Shown: one piece after another, positions 17,091-25,620 of the stretch | Position numbering within the stretch: position 1 is the first letter of the stretch | How the letters are laid out: each line of letters begins with the position of its first letter | Assembly (NCBI RefSeq): GCF_902168135.1 | Contig: NZ_CABHOL010000033.1 | Location: 1 to 64,000, forward strand | DNA: 64,000 nucleotides | From: an uncultured Fluviicola sp. | GTDB lineage: Bacteria > Bacteroidota > Bacteroidia > Flavobacteriales_D > Crocinitomicaceae | Direction of reading: 5' to 3' | Translations under genes and position numbers: made by a program | The notes under the pieces: model-generated | The model's input: the letters and a program-made list of their open reading frames with translations, nothing else | Told to the model about the DNA's origin: nothing | Databases searched by the model: none

Positions 17091-18698
17091 CTACGCTGCA
17101 TTTCCTGAAACGACCAACGATTTGTCTTTTCGCAAACGTTTTACAACCAGTAAACAAATAATTCCGATACACAACCAAATTACATCAACGGAGAAAATTC
17201 CATATTCTCCACTATTCCAGGTTCTCCAAAACCAATTTCCGGAGCTGATTCCATTTACTACCGGGATGAGCAAACCCAAAACACCTCCGGTGAGTAAACA
17301 GAATTTATTGGTGAATGCCTTATTCCGTTTCCTGGCAAGCAGGATACTCAGTACCAGCCAGCCCAGGAAAAAACTGTAGTTCAGGATAGCTTCGCGCGAT
17401 CCTGACAAGTTTTCCGGAAGTACTTTTGAAAGGATAAAACCTGCGGCTGTGATTGGCAGCATGGATAAACAAATTGCCAGGTAAATCGATCCGACACGTT
17501 CATTGTAACGTCTCTTTTTCTCGGTAATATTTTTCTTGTTGCGGGCTTCCAGCCAGATCAAAACACCTGAAATGATCACGAAGCAAGTTAAGAATGCCAT
17601 TAAGAAATAAACCACTTTCAAAAGATAGGCGCTGAACGTTCCTATCTCTCCGAACTGCGCATAATGCAGCCGTCGGACAGAAGACCAAACATCGTCGTAA
17701 TAGCCCATATTCCCAGGAGCCTTTACACGAAGCTCTTTTCCTGTTTCCGCACGGAAGGTGACCGATCCCTGCCCGAGGAACCGTTCACGAATGCTTTCGG
17801 AACCGCTAACCTCCACTTTCATGGTCTTGCTTCCGTAAAATTCGACATGCAGCCTGTCTACTTTAAAATCCTTCCATTTGTTGGTGGTTTCTGAAACCAG
17901 TTTGTTGTAATCAACCACATAGGTCTGTTCTTTCCCAAGTGTATCAGCTGAAGAAGCTTCACGGATCACATCGTCATACATCTTCGCCGTGTCGCCATTG
18001 TAAATCCATACAGCATTCGAACCGGCCACAACAATACCCAATCCGAACATACATCCTGTTAAGGCATAAATAAACTGGAACGGAAGTCCGATCACTCCAA
18101 GAGCGGTATGCGCGTCTGTCCAAACCGTTTTCAGTTTCTGTTTGGGTCTGAAAACAAAGAAATTGGATTTGATCTTTTGCCAATGCACCAGGATTCCCGT
18201 TACGATGGCCAGGAAGAAGAATAAAGCTACCAACCCTGAAATGTAATAACCGATGCGGTCCAATTGGTAGTAGAAATGCAGCAAATACAACAATTCTCCC
18301 AAACTGAATGAATCTTCATGACCCATCAGGGCATAATCCTTCGGATTTACCTGGTACTCATGGATTATTTTTCCCAAAGAATCCGTCTTAGGGTTTACCG
18401 AACCGGAAATATAAACCGCTTGTTTGTCAGAAGTTCCTTCGGAATAAACGTAGACATTCCTTCCGTAAAGCGAAGGCACATTTTTCGCAATCGAATCCAT
18501 GATCCGGTTGTAATCGGCCGTTTCGGACTTGACAGCTGCTGTTTTTACAGCCTGATACTTCCCGGTTTCCCAATCACCTATTTCCTGGCGGAACAAAGCA
18601 AAGGCTCCTCCAAAGAAAATAATGAAGAGTCCTACGGTGATCGTAATTCCGCTGACCGTATGCAAATGAAAAAATATGTTGTAGTTTCTATTGTTCAT
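17091..18698 (-). CDS. PepSY-associated transmembrane protein (iron/siderophore-uptake accessory)
   Basis: I start at ATG 18696-18698 (MNNRNYNIFFHLHTVSGITI); a longer in-frame extension would run through the upstream gene's end and lacks homology features. The 535-residue product has the family layout: TM1 with LHTVSGITITVGLFIIFFGG, a large periplasmic PepSY-like loop, TM2 near LFFFLAIVTGILVHWQKIK, then HTALGVIGLPFQFIYALTG, and further TM segments at the C-terminus. Family members reduce or process ferric siderophores at the inner membrane. Two small membrane-protein genes lie upstream with 5-base and overlapping junctions, forming one operon. Confidence 0.88.
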   Translation of the reverse strand: MNNRNYNIFFHLHTVSGITITVGLFIIFFGGAFALFRQEIGDWETGKYQAVKTAAVKSETADYNRIMDSIAKNVPSLYGRNVYVYSEGTSDKQAVYISGSVNPKTDSLGKIIHEYQVNPKDYALMGHEDSFSLGELLYLLHFYYQLDRIGYYISGLVALFFFLAIVTGILVHWQKIKSNFFVFRPKQKLKTVWTDAHTALGVIGLPFQFIYALTGCMFGLGIVVAGSNAVWIYNGDTAKMYDDVIREASSADTLGKEQTYVVDYNKLVSETTNKWKDFKVDRLHVEFYGSKTMKVEVSGSESIRERFLGQGSVTFRAETGKELRVKAPGNMGYYDDVWSSVRRLHYAQFGEIGTFSAYLLKVVYFLMAFLTCFVIISGVLIWLEARNKKNITEKKRRYNERVGSIYLAICLSMLPITAAGFILSKVLPENLSGSREAILNYSFFLGWLVLSILLARKRNKAFTNKFCLLTGGVLGLLIPVVNGISSGNWFWRTWNSGEYGIFSVDVIWLCIGIICLLVVKRLRKDKSLVVSGNAA

Positions 18699-18703
18699 AA
18701 AGA

Positions 18704-18988
18704 TCAATTTCTTCCGAAATAAATGAGTACGTAAAGCACGATTAAGATCCCGACGTAATATAGCCAGCATTTCCAGCCATTTTCGAAAAGGAACGGCAGG
18801 ATCATTAAGGTTATCCAAACCGGGAACAATCCGTATACGGAAGTGATTACTGCTGTTTTATAATCAGGAAGCCAGAAAGCCAGAGCAGCAAACAAAAAAG
18901 ACGAGATCAACAAACTGCCGATGATAGCTGCTGTTACTTTTGCAAAGCGCTGCCAGCCGGAGGAAAGGTATTTCTTATTTGCCGGCAT
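18704..18988 (-). CDS. Small integral membrane protein in PepSY operon
   Basis: The 94-residue protein has three hydrophobic segments (about 14-36, 43-66, 72-90). It overlaps the upstream small membrane gene by 14 bases and ends 5 bases before the PepSY gene. In iron-uptake loci of other bacteria, PepSY proteins are accompanied by tiny membrane proteins of the DUF3649 and DUF3325 types; position and size suggest an equivalent, but I cannot confirm family membership by eye. Confidence 0.75.
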   Translation of the reverse strand: MPANKKYLSSGWQRFAKVTAAIIGSLLISSFLFAALAFWLPDYKTAVITSVYGLFPVWITLMILPFLFENGWKCWLYYVGILIVLYVLIYFGRN

Positions 18989-19277
18989 GGAAATGTGTTT
19001 TGGATTGTTCTTTTGTTAAAAGAGGCCTTAGCAGAATTATCAGGCTTGCGAGCATCATCAAACAGACCAAATCATAGAATAATCCGCCTGCAAAACCAAA
19101 CAGGAACATGAATCCTGCTAAGGTTATCCCGATTAGAAAACCTCCGAGGCTCAGCGATAATTTACGTTGTTTGCGGATCTGTTGCTCCCAGGCTGTTAAA
19201 ACGTACGTTGTCTTAGCAGAATTGGAGTAAAGCAGGTAAAACCCGATGCATTTCAAGATGAATAAACCAAAAACCAT
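18975..19277 (-). CDS. Small integral membrane protein, first gene of PepSY operon
   Basis: The 100-residue protein has hydrophobic segments at about 1-17, 40-60 and 62-83 separated by a charged loop (AWEQQIRKQRKLSLSLGG). Its end overlaps the start of the next small membrane gene, so the three are translationally linked. Size and place resemble DUF3325-type partners of PepSY proteins; this is an inference from context. Confidence 0.72.
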   Translation of the reverse strand: MVFGLFILKCIGFYLLYSNSAKTTYVLTAWEQQIRKQRKLSLSLGGFLIGITLAGFMFLFGFAGGLFYDLVCLMMLASLIILLRPLLTKEQSKTHFHAGK

Positions 19278-19382
19278 GTGCTGCAGGAGAAATTTTCGGC
19301 AAAACTAGCTTTTTAGCGGGGCGACTTCAATACCTGAATTAGGGTATAACGATTCATCGGATTCCTTTTGGAAGGTAGATTG

Positions 19383-19456
19383 AATTATCAATTAGTAGTT
19401 ATCAAGTTTAATTGGCCTTCTCATTGATAATTAGCCGCTTGATAATTGATAATTAT
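19383..19456. repeat. AATTATCAA-family repeat, copy 3
   Basis: Units AATTATCAATTAG, GTTATCAAG, TTGATAATTAG and TTGATAATTGATAATT face each other with a short spacer, upstream of the Crp/Fnr-like gene. Confidence 0.75.
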
Positions 19457-19539
19457 TTCTATATTGACTTCATGAAAAACAAGATGGGAAGCAATAAACA
19501 TAGTTACGATCCGCTGTACCAATCTTATACACTGCATAC

Positions 19540-20127
19540 ATGACAGCTATTGAAAAATTGACATTTGCCATTACATCGTTTTCCAAAATGAATACGGAGG
19601 AATTTCAACTTTCTCTCCCCTTCTGGCAGGAACGAACCTTCAAAAAAGGCGAGTTCTATAACGAACGGAGCCATATTTGCAAAAATCTCGGATTCATTAT
19701 TGAAGGAACTTTCCGCGGTTACATTATCGAAGAAAAAACCGGTGAGGAGAAAAACGTATTCCTTTATTCATCCGATCAATTCGTGGTTTCTTTCAAAAGC
19801 TTCATCAACCAGGTTCCATGTGACTATTATACGCAGTCAATGACGGATTCGACGATTTTGTACATCAATATTATTGACTTGCTTGCTCTTTACCAGCAAT
19901 CCCATCAGTGGGAACGTTTCGGAAGATTGCTTGCGCAGGAAGCGTTCAACGTTGCAATGGATCGCAGTGAAAGTTTTCTCTTTAAAACCCCAGAAGAACG
20001 TTATCTGAACCTGATTAAGCACCACCCCGATATTTTTAATACTGTTCCTTTGTACCACATTTCTTCTTATTTGGGCATTCAGGGACCTTCTTTGAGCAGG
20101 ATCAGGAAGAGGTTATCGGGAAAATAA
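19540..20127 (+). CDS. Crp/Fnr-family transcriptional regulator
   Basis: The 195-residue product has an N-terminal cyclic-nucleotide-binding-like beta-barrel (about residues 20-110: TFKKGEFYNERSHICKNLGFIIEGTFRGYI). A long helix follows (about 115-150), then a C-terminal helix-turn-helix: EERYLNLIKHHPDIF, then VPLYHISSYLGIQGPSLSRIRKRL. This is the common Bacteroidota Crp/Fnr-like type without the FNR cysteine cluster, so it is probably not an Fe-S sensor. It lies divergent from the PepSY operon, which it may regulate, though no operator was identified. Confidence 0.9.
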   Translation: MTAIEKLTFAITSFSKMNTEEFQLSLPFWQERTFKKGEFYNERSHICKNLGFIIEGTFRGYIIEEKTGEEKNVFLYSSDQFVVSFKSFINQVPCDYYTQSMTDSTILYINIIDLLALYQQSHQWERFGRLLAQEAFNVAMDRSESFLFKTPEERYLNLIKHHPDIFNTVPLYHISSYLGIQGPSLSRIRKRLSGK

Positions 20128-20462
20128 TTGTGAAGTCTACCGTGTGTTTTTGCATAGAGATCTGGTAGATCTCGCAGATATCATAATTATTCACCACGTG
20201 TTTCCGGCGAACGGGAACCTATGTGATTGGAGTAAATAGTTCGTAAAACACTTCATTTTTTTTCACGCGCATTTCGCTGATCTCGCTGATTTCATAGATT
20301 GCCATTGTTTCCGGAGAGCGGAAACTTTCGCTGCAAGATCTTTTTTTTTGATAAAACAAACGATTTTAACCTGGGTTAAAATTAGTGCGATTGAAAGGGT
20401 GCAACTTTGTCTTATAAGAAACAGCAACTGATAACAAAGTCAGAGCACTAAATGAAAAAGTC
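20128..20462. repeat. Intergenic region with CGCAGAT/CGCTGAT repeats and a duplicated motif
   Basis: The gap contains AGATCTCGCAGATATCATAA and ATTTCGCTGATCTCGCTGAT units, plus two copies of a phrase (GTGTTTCCGGCGAACGGGAA and TTGTTTCCGGAGAGCGGAAA) about 110 bases apart, each just after a repeat unit. No gene is seen. The next gene has AACAGCAACTG and AAAGTC shortly before its ATG but no clear ribosome-binding site. Confidence 0.6.
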
Positions 20463-21233
20463 ATGAAAACGTCAAAAACAATCGTACTGATCCACGGATT
20501 ATTCGTCAACAACACAAGCTGGGCAGCATGGAAAACTTATTTTGAAAACCAGGGTTATACTGTTCACACACCGGCAAATCCCGGACATGTAGGAGATCCG
20601 GCTGATCTGAGAAAAAATATCCAACCTGGCCTTACGAAAGTCGGTTTCGAAGATGTGGTGATGAACATCGTAAAACTAATTGACACACTTCCTGAAAAGC
20701 CAATTGTAATCGGGCATTCATTAGCCGGATTGGTTGTTCAGAAACTGATCGAACTGGACAAAGCCGTTGCCGGGGTAAGCATCGACGGGGCTCCTCCAAA
20801 AAATGTATTGGCTCCGTGGCAAACCATCAAAATGGTACTTCCTGTGGTCAATCCATTCAAAACAGGAACTCCATACATGGGCACGAGAGAATGGTATCAC
20901 AAAGCATTCTTCAACAACTATACAAAAAGTGAAAGTGATGCATTCTACAATGAAATCGCTGTTCCGGAAAGCCGCAAAATTGCCTGGGATTCTTTATTGA
21001 AACCATTCGCCAAAGTCGACTTTAAGAAAGCTCATAATCCCCTGTTATTCATCGGCGGAGAAAATGACACGATATTTCCTGCTACATTTACTAAGAAGAT
21101 TGCAGGATCATACAAAGACCCGAACAGCCAGGTTGATTTTAAATCTTTCGCAGGAAGAAGCCACTTTATTGCAGGAGAAAAAGGCTGGGAAGAAGTTGCG
21201 GAGTATACATTGAATTGGATTCATAATTTATGA
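20463..21233 (+). CDS. Alpha/beta hydrolase
   Basis: The 256-residue cytoplasmic protein (no signal) starts KTIVLIHGLFVNNTSWAAW, the typical first strand and oxyanion HG motif. The nucleophile elbow is GHSLAG, the acid probably lies in GGENDTIFPATF, and the His in GRSHFIAGEKGW. It is closest in pattern to small esterase or haloperoxidase-like hydrolases. The substrate is unknown. It is a single gene followed by a strong terminator. Confidence 0.88.
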   Translation: MKTSKTIVLIHGLFVNNTSWAAWKTYFENQGYTVHTPANPGHVGDPADLRKNIQPGLTKVGFEDVVMNIVKLIDTLPEKPIVIGHSLAGLVVQKLIELDKAVAGVSIDGAPPKNVLAPWQTIKMVLPVVNPFKTGTPYMGTREWYHKAFFNNYTKSESDAFYNEIAVPESRKIAWDSLLKPFAKVDFKKAHNPLLFIGGENDTIFPATFTKKIAGSYKDPNSQVDFKSFAGRSHFIAGEKGWEEVAEYTLNWIHNL

Positions 21234-21265
21234 TTCACCGGTGATTATTTTCCACAGTATTAACA

Positions 21266-21299
21266 AGAAAGGCCGTCCAAGTGGACAGCCTTCTTTTTT
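21266..21299 (+). terminator. Rho-independent terminator after the hydrolase gene
   Basis: Stem AAGGCCGTCC / GGACAGCCTT with loop AAGT and one mismatch, followed by CTTTTTT; it lies about 35 bases after the stop codon. Confidence 0.88.
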
Positions 21300-21390
21300 C
21301 TCTCGCAGATTTAATAGATAACGCAGATACCAAAACATCATTATACGAATAGTTTATCTGCGAAATCAGCAAGATCTGCGTGCTGTTTAA

Positions 21391-21666
21391 TCATTTTATC
21401 TCTTCATAATCCACATCCTGAACATCGCCTTTGGGAGTTGACTTGGAAACGGAAACCTTCCCGAAATTCTTCAGTTTTTCATTTCGTTCCCTGACAAACT
21501 CCTTTTCACGTGCGAGATTTGCGCGTTCTTCATCCAGGTTTCTTTTAGCGATCATAACACGTCCGAGAAACCGGAGTAAAATCAAGGCTCCGAGTATCAT
21601 CAACGCAGTTTTAAACAAACCGGATATGCTCGCTTCAATTACTTCAGGATGTACTAATGTGTGCAT
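21391..21666 (-). CDS. DUF4834-like small membrane protein
   Basis: The 91-residue protein has one membrane segment at about 14-33 (ISGLFKTALMILGALILLRFLG), then a highly charged helix (NLDEERANLAREKEFVRERNEKL) and an acidic end VQDVDYEEIK. This shape and the end motif resemble the Bacteroidota-specific DUF4834 family. The function is unknown. It lies between two repeat-containing gaps and does not form an operon with carB. Confidence 0.7.
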   Translation of the reverse strand: MHTLVHPEVIEASISGLFKTALMILGALILLRFLGRVMIAKRNLDEERANLAREKEFVRERNEKLKNFGKVSVSKSTPKGDVQDVDYEEIK

Positions 21667-21754
21667 TTAATTTATTGCTATTCCTATTTAACTGTTAGAC
21701 TCACTTAAGCGCTGACCATCATTTATCTTTACTAAGCCCATTTAGCCCATTTGA

Positions 21755-21835
21755 CGACCGCGCTAACGCTTACGCAATAGCTTGTGCCGCCGCTAAAGCT
21801 TTGGCGACATGCGGTCAGCGAAGGCGCAACGCTTG
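21755..21835 (+). repeat. GC-rich dispersed repeat, copy A
   Basis: Bases 21780-21822 are an exact reverse complement of 41422-41464 (43 bases, beginning GCTTGTGCCGCCGCTAAAGC), with weaker similarity extending outward on both sides. It contains the palindromic AAAGCTTT core and stands out as GC-rich in this genome. Confidence 0.9.
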
Positions 21836-21865
21836 TCTGTATCGAATCGGAAGCAGTGCTTCCTC

Positions 21866-24682
21866 TTACTTAGATAAGTGCATGTTTCTTTCAGAATAGA
21901 TCTTCGTAAAGAACGGATCCTTTAAATTCTTGATGAAACGGATCGCTTCACCGGTAGATTTCATTTCAGGTCCTAATTCTTTTTTCACATCCGGGAATTT
22001 CTCGTAAGAGAACACCGGAATCTTGATCGCATATCCTTCTTTCTTCGGATTGAAGTTGAAGTCTTTCACTTTCTTCTCGCCCAGCATTACTTTCGTAGCA
22101 TAGTTCACATACGGTTCATCGTACGCTTTCGCAATAAACGGAACTGTACGTGACGCACGCGGGTTAGCTTCGATCACATATACTTTATCGTCTTTGATAG
22201 CAAACTGGATATTGATCAACCCGACTGTTTTCAAAGCAACTGCAATTTTCTTCGTAATGTCTTCGATTTGCTGCATCACGAAATCTCCCAGGTTATAAGG
22301 AGGAAGTACGGCATACGAATCTCCGGAGTGGATTCCCGCAGGTTCGATGTGCTGCATCACTCCGATAATGTAAACGTCTTTTCCGTCACAGATCGCATCA
22401 GCTTCCGCTTCAATCGCTCCGCCCAGGAAGTGGTCAAGCAGAATCTGGTTGCTTCCCATTTCGTTGATGATATCCACCACGTGGTGCTCCAATTCTTCTT
22501 TATTGATAACGATCTTCATTTTCTGACCACCCAATACGTATGACGGACGAACCAATAACGGGAAACCAAGGTCGTTAGACAATTCAATTGCCTGTTCAGC
22601 ACTTTCCACCACCCCGTATTTCGGGAAAGGAATACCGTGCTCTTCCAATACTTTGGAAAAACGTCCGCGGTCCTCAGCCAAATCCAATGCTTCGAAGCTG
22701 GTTCCAAGAATCTTAATTCCGTAACGTTCCAATTTTCCTGCAAGTTTCAATGCCGTCTGCCCACCCAACTGAACGATTACACCTTCCGGCTTCTCATGCT
22801 GGATGATATCGTAAATGTGTTCCCAGAAAACCGGTTCGAAGTACAATTTATCTGCTGTATCGAAATCGGTAGAAACCGTTTCCGGGTTACAGTTGATCAT
22901 GATCGTTTCATAACCACACTCTTTCGCTGCCAAAACTCCGTGTACACAAGAGTAATCAAACTCAATCCCTTGTCCGATACGGTTTGGTCCTGAACCTAAA
23001 ACAACCACTTTCTTGCGGTCACTTACTTTACTTTCGTTCTCAAGCTCGAACGTTGAATAGTAATAAGGCGTTTGAGCATCAAACTCCGCAGCGCAAGTAT
23101 CTACCAGTTTGAATACACGTTTGATCCCCATTTCGGAGCGCTTGTTGTGTACTTCGGATTCCAGGCATCTTAGCAGGTGCGCAATCTGACGATCCGCGTA
23201 TCCTTTTTGTTTCGCTTCGAACATCAAATCCTTCGGCATGTTCCCAAGGTGGAACTTCTCGATACGACGCTCCAATTTGATCAGGTCCTCAATTTGTTTC
23301 AGGAACCAGGTATCGATGCGTGTTTTTTCAAAGATCGTTTTGAAAGGAATTCCCAGTTTGATCGCATCATATACATGAAACAAACGGTTCCAGCTCGGAT
23401 TCTCCAATGAATGCAGAATAGCATCCTGGTTGGTCAATTCTTTTCCGTCGGCACCCAACCCGTTTCTATCAATCTCTAAGGACTGACAAGCTTTTTGCAA
23501 CGCTTCCTGGAATGAACGACCGATTCCCATCACCTCACCTACCGATTTCATCTGAAGTCCGATGCGGCGGTCTGTTCCCGGGAATTTATTGAAGTTCCAA
23601 CGTGGTATTTTTACGATTACATAATCCAAAGTCGGCTCAAATAAAGCCGAAGTTGTTTTCGTAATTTGATTGCTCAATTCATTTAAATGGTAACCAATTG
23701 CCAGCTTTGCAGCGATTTTAGCGATCGGATATCCCGTTGCTTTTGATGCTAATGCGGAAGAACGCGATACACGCGGGTTAATCTCGATGGCGATGATATC
23801 TTCGTGCTCATCCGGAGAAACTGCGAACTGCACGTTACAACCACCTGCAAAATTCCCGATAGAGCGCATCATTTTAATTGCCATATCGCGCATACGCTGG
23901 AATGTAGTATCCGACAAAGTCATTGCCGGTGCTACCGTAATGGAATCACCCGTGTGAATCCCGATCGGATCAAAATTCTCAATGGAACAGATGATTACTA
24001 CGTTATCGTTTGAGTCACGCAGCAACTCCAATTCGTATTCCTTCCATCCGATCAATGCTTTATCTATCATTACTTCGTGGATCGGGGACAATTGCAGTCC
24101 ACGCTCCAATAATCCGTCAAATTCTTTCGGATCGTAAACAATCGAAGCCCCGGAACCTCCCAAAGTATAGGAAGGACGGATACAAAGCGGGAAGCCAAAA
24201 TCCTGTGCAATTTCTTTTCCTTCCAGGAAAGATTTTGCAGTGGCCTGCGGAGCCATGCCCACGTCGATTTTACCCATCAACTCACGGAACGCTTCACGGT
24301 TCTCGGTAATTTCAATGGCTGCGATATCCACACCGATGATTTTCACACCGTATTCTTCCCAAATCCCCATTTCATCACACTTGATTGCGAGGTTCAGAGC
24401 AGTTTGTCCTCCCATAGTTGGCAGTACAGCATCAATTTTGTGATTTTTCAAAATTTCGATGATGCTTTCAGGTTCAAGAGGTTGCAGGTAAACATTGTCA
24501 GCAACGACCTTATCTGTCATGATTGTAGCCGGATTCGAGTTGATCAGCGTTACTTCAATACCTTCTTCCCTTAGGGAACGAGCGGCCTGAGAACCTGAGT
24601 AGTCGAATTCACATGCTTGACCAATAACGATGGGACCTGAACCGATGATTAGTACGGACTTAATGGAATTGTTTTTCGGCAT
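21866..24682 (-). CDS. carB: Carbamoyl-phosphate synthase large subunit, without the C-terminal allosteric domain
   Basis: It makes carbamoyl phosphate from bicarbonate, ATP and glutamine-derived ammonia for pyrimidine and arginine synthesis, together with CarA (not in this window). Both ATP-grasp halves are visible: the first begins VLIIGSGPIVIGQACEFDYSG, the second VVVLGSGPNRIGQGIEFDYS, with matching GGQTALNLA and GGQTALKLA and the ATP-grasp ends EINPRVSRSSALASKATGYP and EANPRASRTVPFIAKAY. The product ends at residue 938, soon after FIKNLKDPFFTKIYSERNMHLSK, whereas E. coli CarB has about 1073. The missing part is the MGS-like domain binding UMP, IMP and ornithine. Bacteroidota CarB proteins of similar length are known, so this is probably normal for the group. 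Confidence 0.96.
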   Translation of the reverse strand: MPKNNSIKSVLIIGSGPIVIGQACEFDYSGSQAARSLREEGIEVTLINSNPATIMTDKVVADNVYLQPLEPESIIEILKNHKIDAVLPTMGGQTALNLAIKCDEMGIWEEYGVKIIGVDIAAIEITENREAFRELMGKIDVGMAPQATAKSFLEGKEIAQDFGFPLCIRPSYTLGGSGASIVYDPKEFDGLLERGLQLSPIHEVMIDKALIGWKEYELELLRDSNDNVVIICSIENFDPIGIHTGDSITVAPAMTLSDTTFQRMRDMAIKMMRSIGNFAGGCNVQFAVSPDEHEDIIAIEINPRVSRSSALASKATGYPIAKIAAKLAIGYHLNELSNQITKTTSALFEPTLDYVIVKIPRWNFNKFPGTDRRIGLQMKSVGEVMGIGRSFQEALQKACQSLEIDRNGLGADGKELTNQDAILHSLENPSWNRLFHVYDAIKLGIPFKTIFEKTRIDTWFLKQIEDLIKLERRIEKFHLGNMPKDLMFEAKQKGYADRQIAHLLRCLESEVHNKRSEMGIKRVFKLVDTCAAEFDAQTPYYYSTFELENESKVSDRKKVVVLGSGPNRIGQGIEFDYSCVHGVLAAKECGYETIMINCNPETVSTDFDTADKLYFEPVFWEHIYDIIQHEKPEGVIVQLGGQTALKLAGKLERYGIKILGTSFEALDLAEDRGRFSKVLEEHGIPFPKYGVVESAEQAIELSNDLGFPLLVRPSYVLGGQKMKIVINKEELEHHVVDIINEMGSNQILLDHFLGGAIEAEADAICDGKDVYIIGVMQHIEPAGIHSGDSYAVLPPYNLGDFVMQQIEDITKKIAVALKTVGLINIQFAIKDDKVYVIEANPRASRTVPFIAKAYDEPYVNYATKVMLGEKKVKDFNFNPKKEGYAIKIPVFSYEKFPDVKKELGPEMKSTGEAIRFIKNLKDPFFTKIYSERNMHLSK

Positions 24683-25100
24683 TATGCGCTTTTTAAGAGT
24701 TCAATTTGTAATTTTTGTAATCAAATCTTTGCAACATGGTAAATGGCTCTACCTATACTACAAATTGAGCGCAAATTTAATGAAATTAATCCGGATTCTT
24801 ACAAAACCGATTTTGTTTTTTACGGAGTTATTAACACGAGTGAATTACAACTATTCCAAACCTATTCCAGAATCACTATTTCTTTAATTATAGATTTTTT
24901 TCATTTCAATGCAGGTCCCTTAACTACAAGTTTAATTGTCGTAATCCTCAAGTGTAATTATCAAAAGCGGTGAAACAGAAGTTAAACTTAGTTTTTTAAC
25001 TAATCATAATCCAACAATAAAGTAACTGATTATTAATGAGGATATTTGGATTAATCATTTTTTTTATTCAATTTCACAATAACTACAAAATACTGAACTA
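24683..25100. other. AT-rich intergenic region between carB and a membrane protein gene (divergent)
   Basis: This 418-base gap should contain promoters for both flanking genes. I see AT-rich tracts but no clean TTG/TAnnTTTG pair. A 76-codon open frame at 24743-24973 overlaps low-complexity sequence and does not look coding. Confidence 0.55.
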
Positions 25101-25619
25101 ATGTCTTCGCGTAACTTCTGGCTTATTTGTCTTAAAACACTTGGCATGTGGCTAATCATTAATCTGTTTATCTCCCTGCCAAACATGATTTACAACCTGA
25201 TAGCTCTTTTCACAACTCCTGCTTCGGAAATGAATGTAACCATTGGAATTTTAAATGCTGTTTTTGTCTCCGTCATTTACTTTCTCATTTTTCAGTTCCT
25301 GATCCTCAGATCACACCGAACAATCGATTTCTTGAAACTGGACAAGGCTTTTGAAGGAATCCGGGTTAATTTGGCGATCCCTTACAACAGATTACTAAAA
25401 ATTGTCATTTTACTTATTGGCGGAGCACTGCTTGTCAATGCAATTCCAAACCTGGTTGAAAATATCTATTTATACCTAGAAGATGACTTATTGTCCAGTC
25501 AAAGTCTGAAAACGATCAATATCATTATCTATTCTACGTTGACACTCATCAGTTTATTGATAATGACCAATACGAATGTGGTACGACGCTACATTACTAA
25601 AAAGCAGGCTGTCGGATAA
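25101..25619 (+). CDS. Hypothetical four-helix membrane protein
   Basis: The 172-residue protein has hydrophobic segments at about 10-35, 48-70, 93-117 and 140-160, with a short polar C-terminus (VVRRYITKKQAVG). There is no recognised family motif. It converges on the HEMCH protein gene with one base between stop codons. The function is unknown. Confidence 0.75.
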   Translation: MSSRNFWLICLKTLGMWLIINLFISLPNMIYNLIALFTTPASEMNVTIGILNAVFVSVIYFLIFQFLILRSHRTIDFLKLDKAFEGIRVNLAIPYNRLLKIVILLIGGALLVNAIPNLVENIYLYLEDDLLSSQSLKTINIIIYSTLTLISLLIMTNTNVVRRYITKKQAVG

Positions 25620-25620
25620 A

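Noticed and set aside
24743-24973. Possible small gene between carB and the membrane protein
   Set aside because: AT-rich low-complexity translation, no ribosome-binding site and no recognisable domain.
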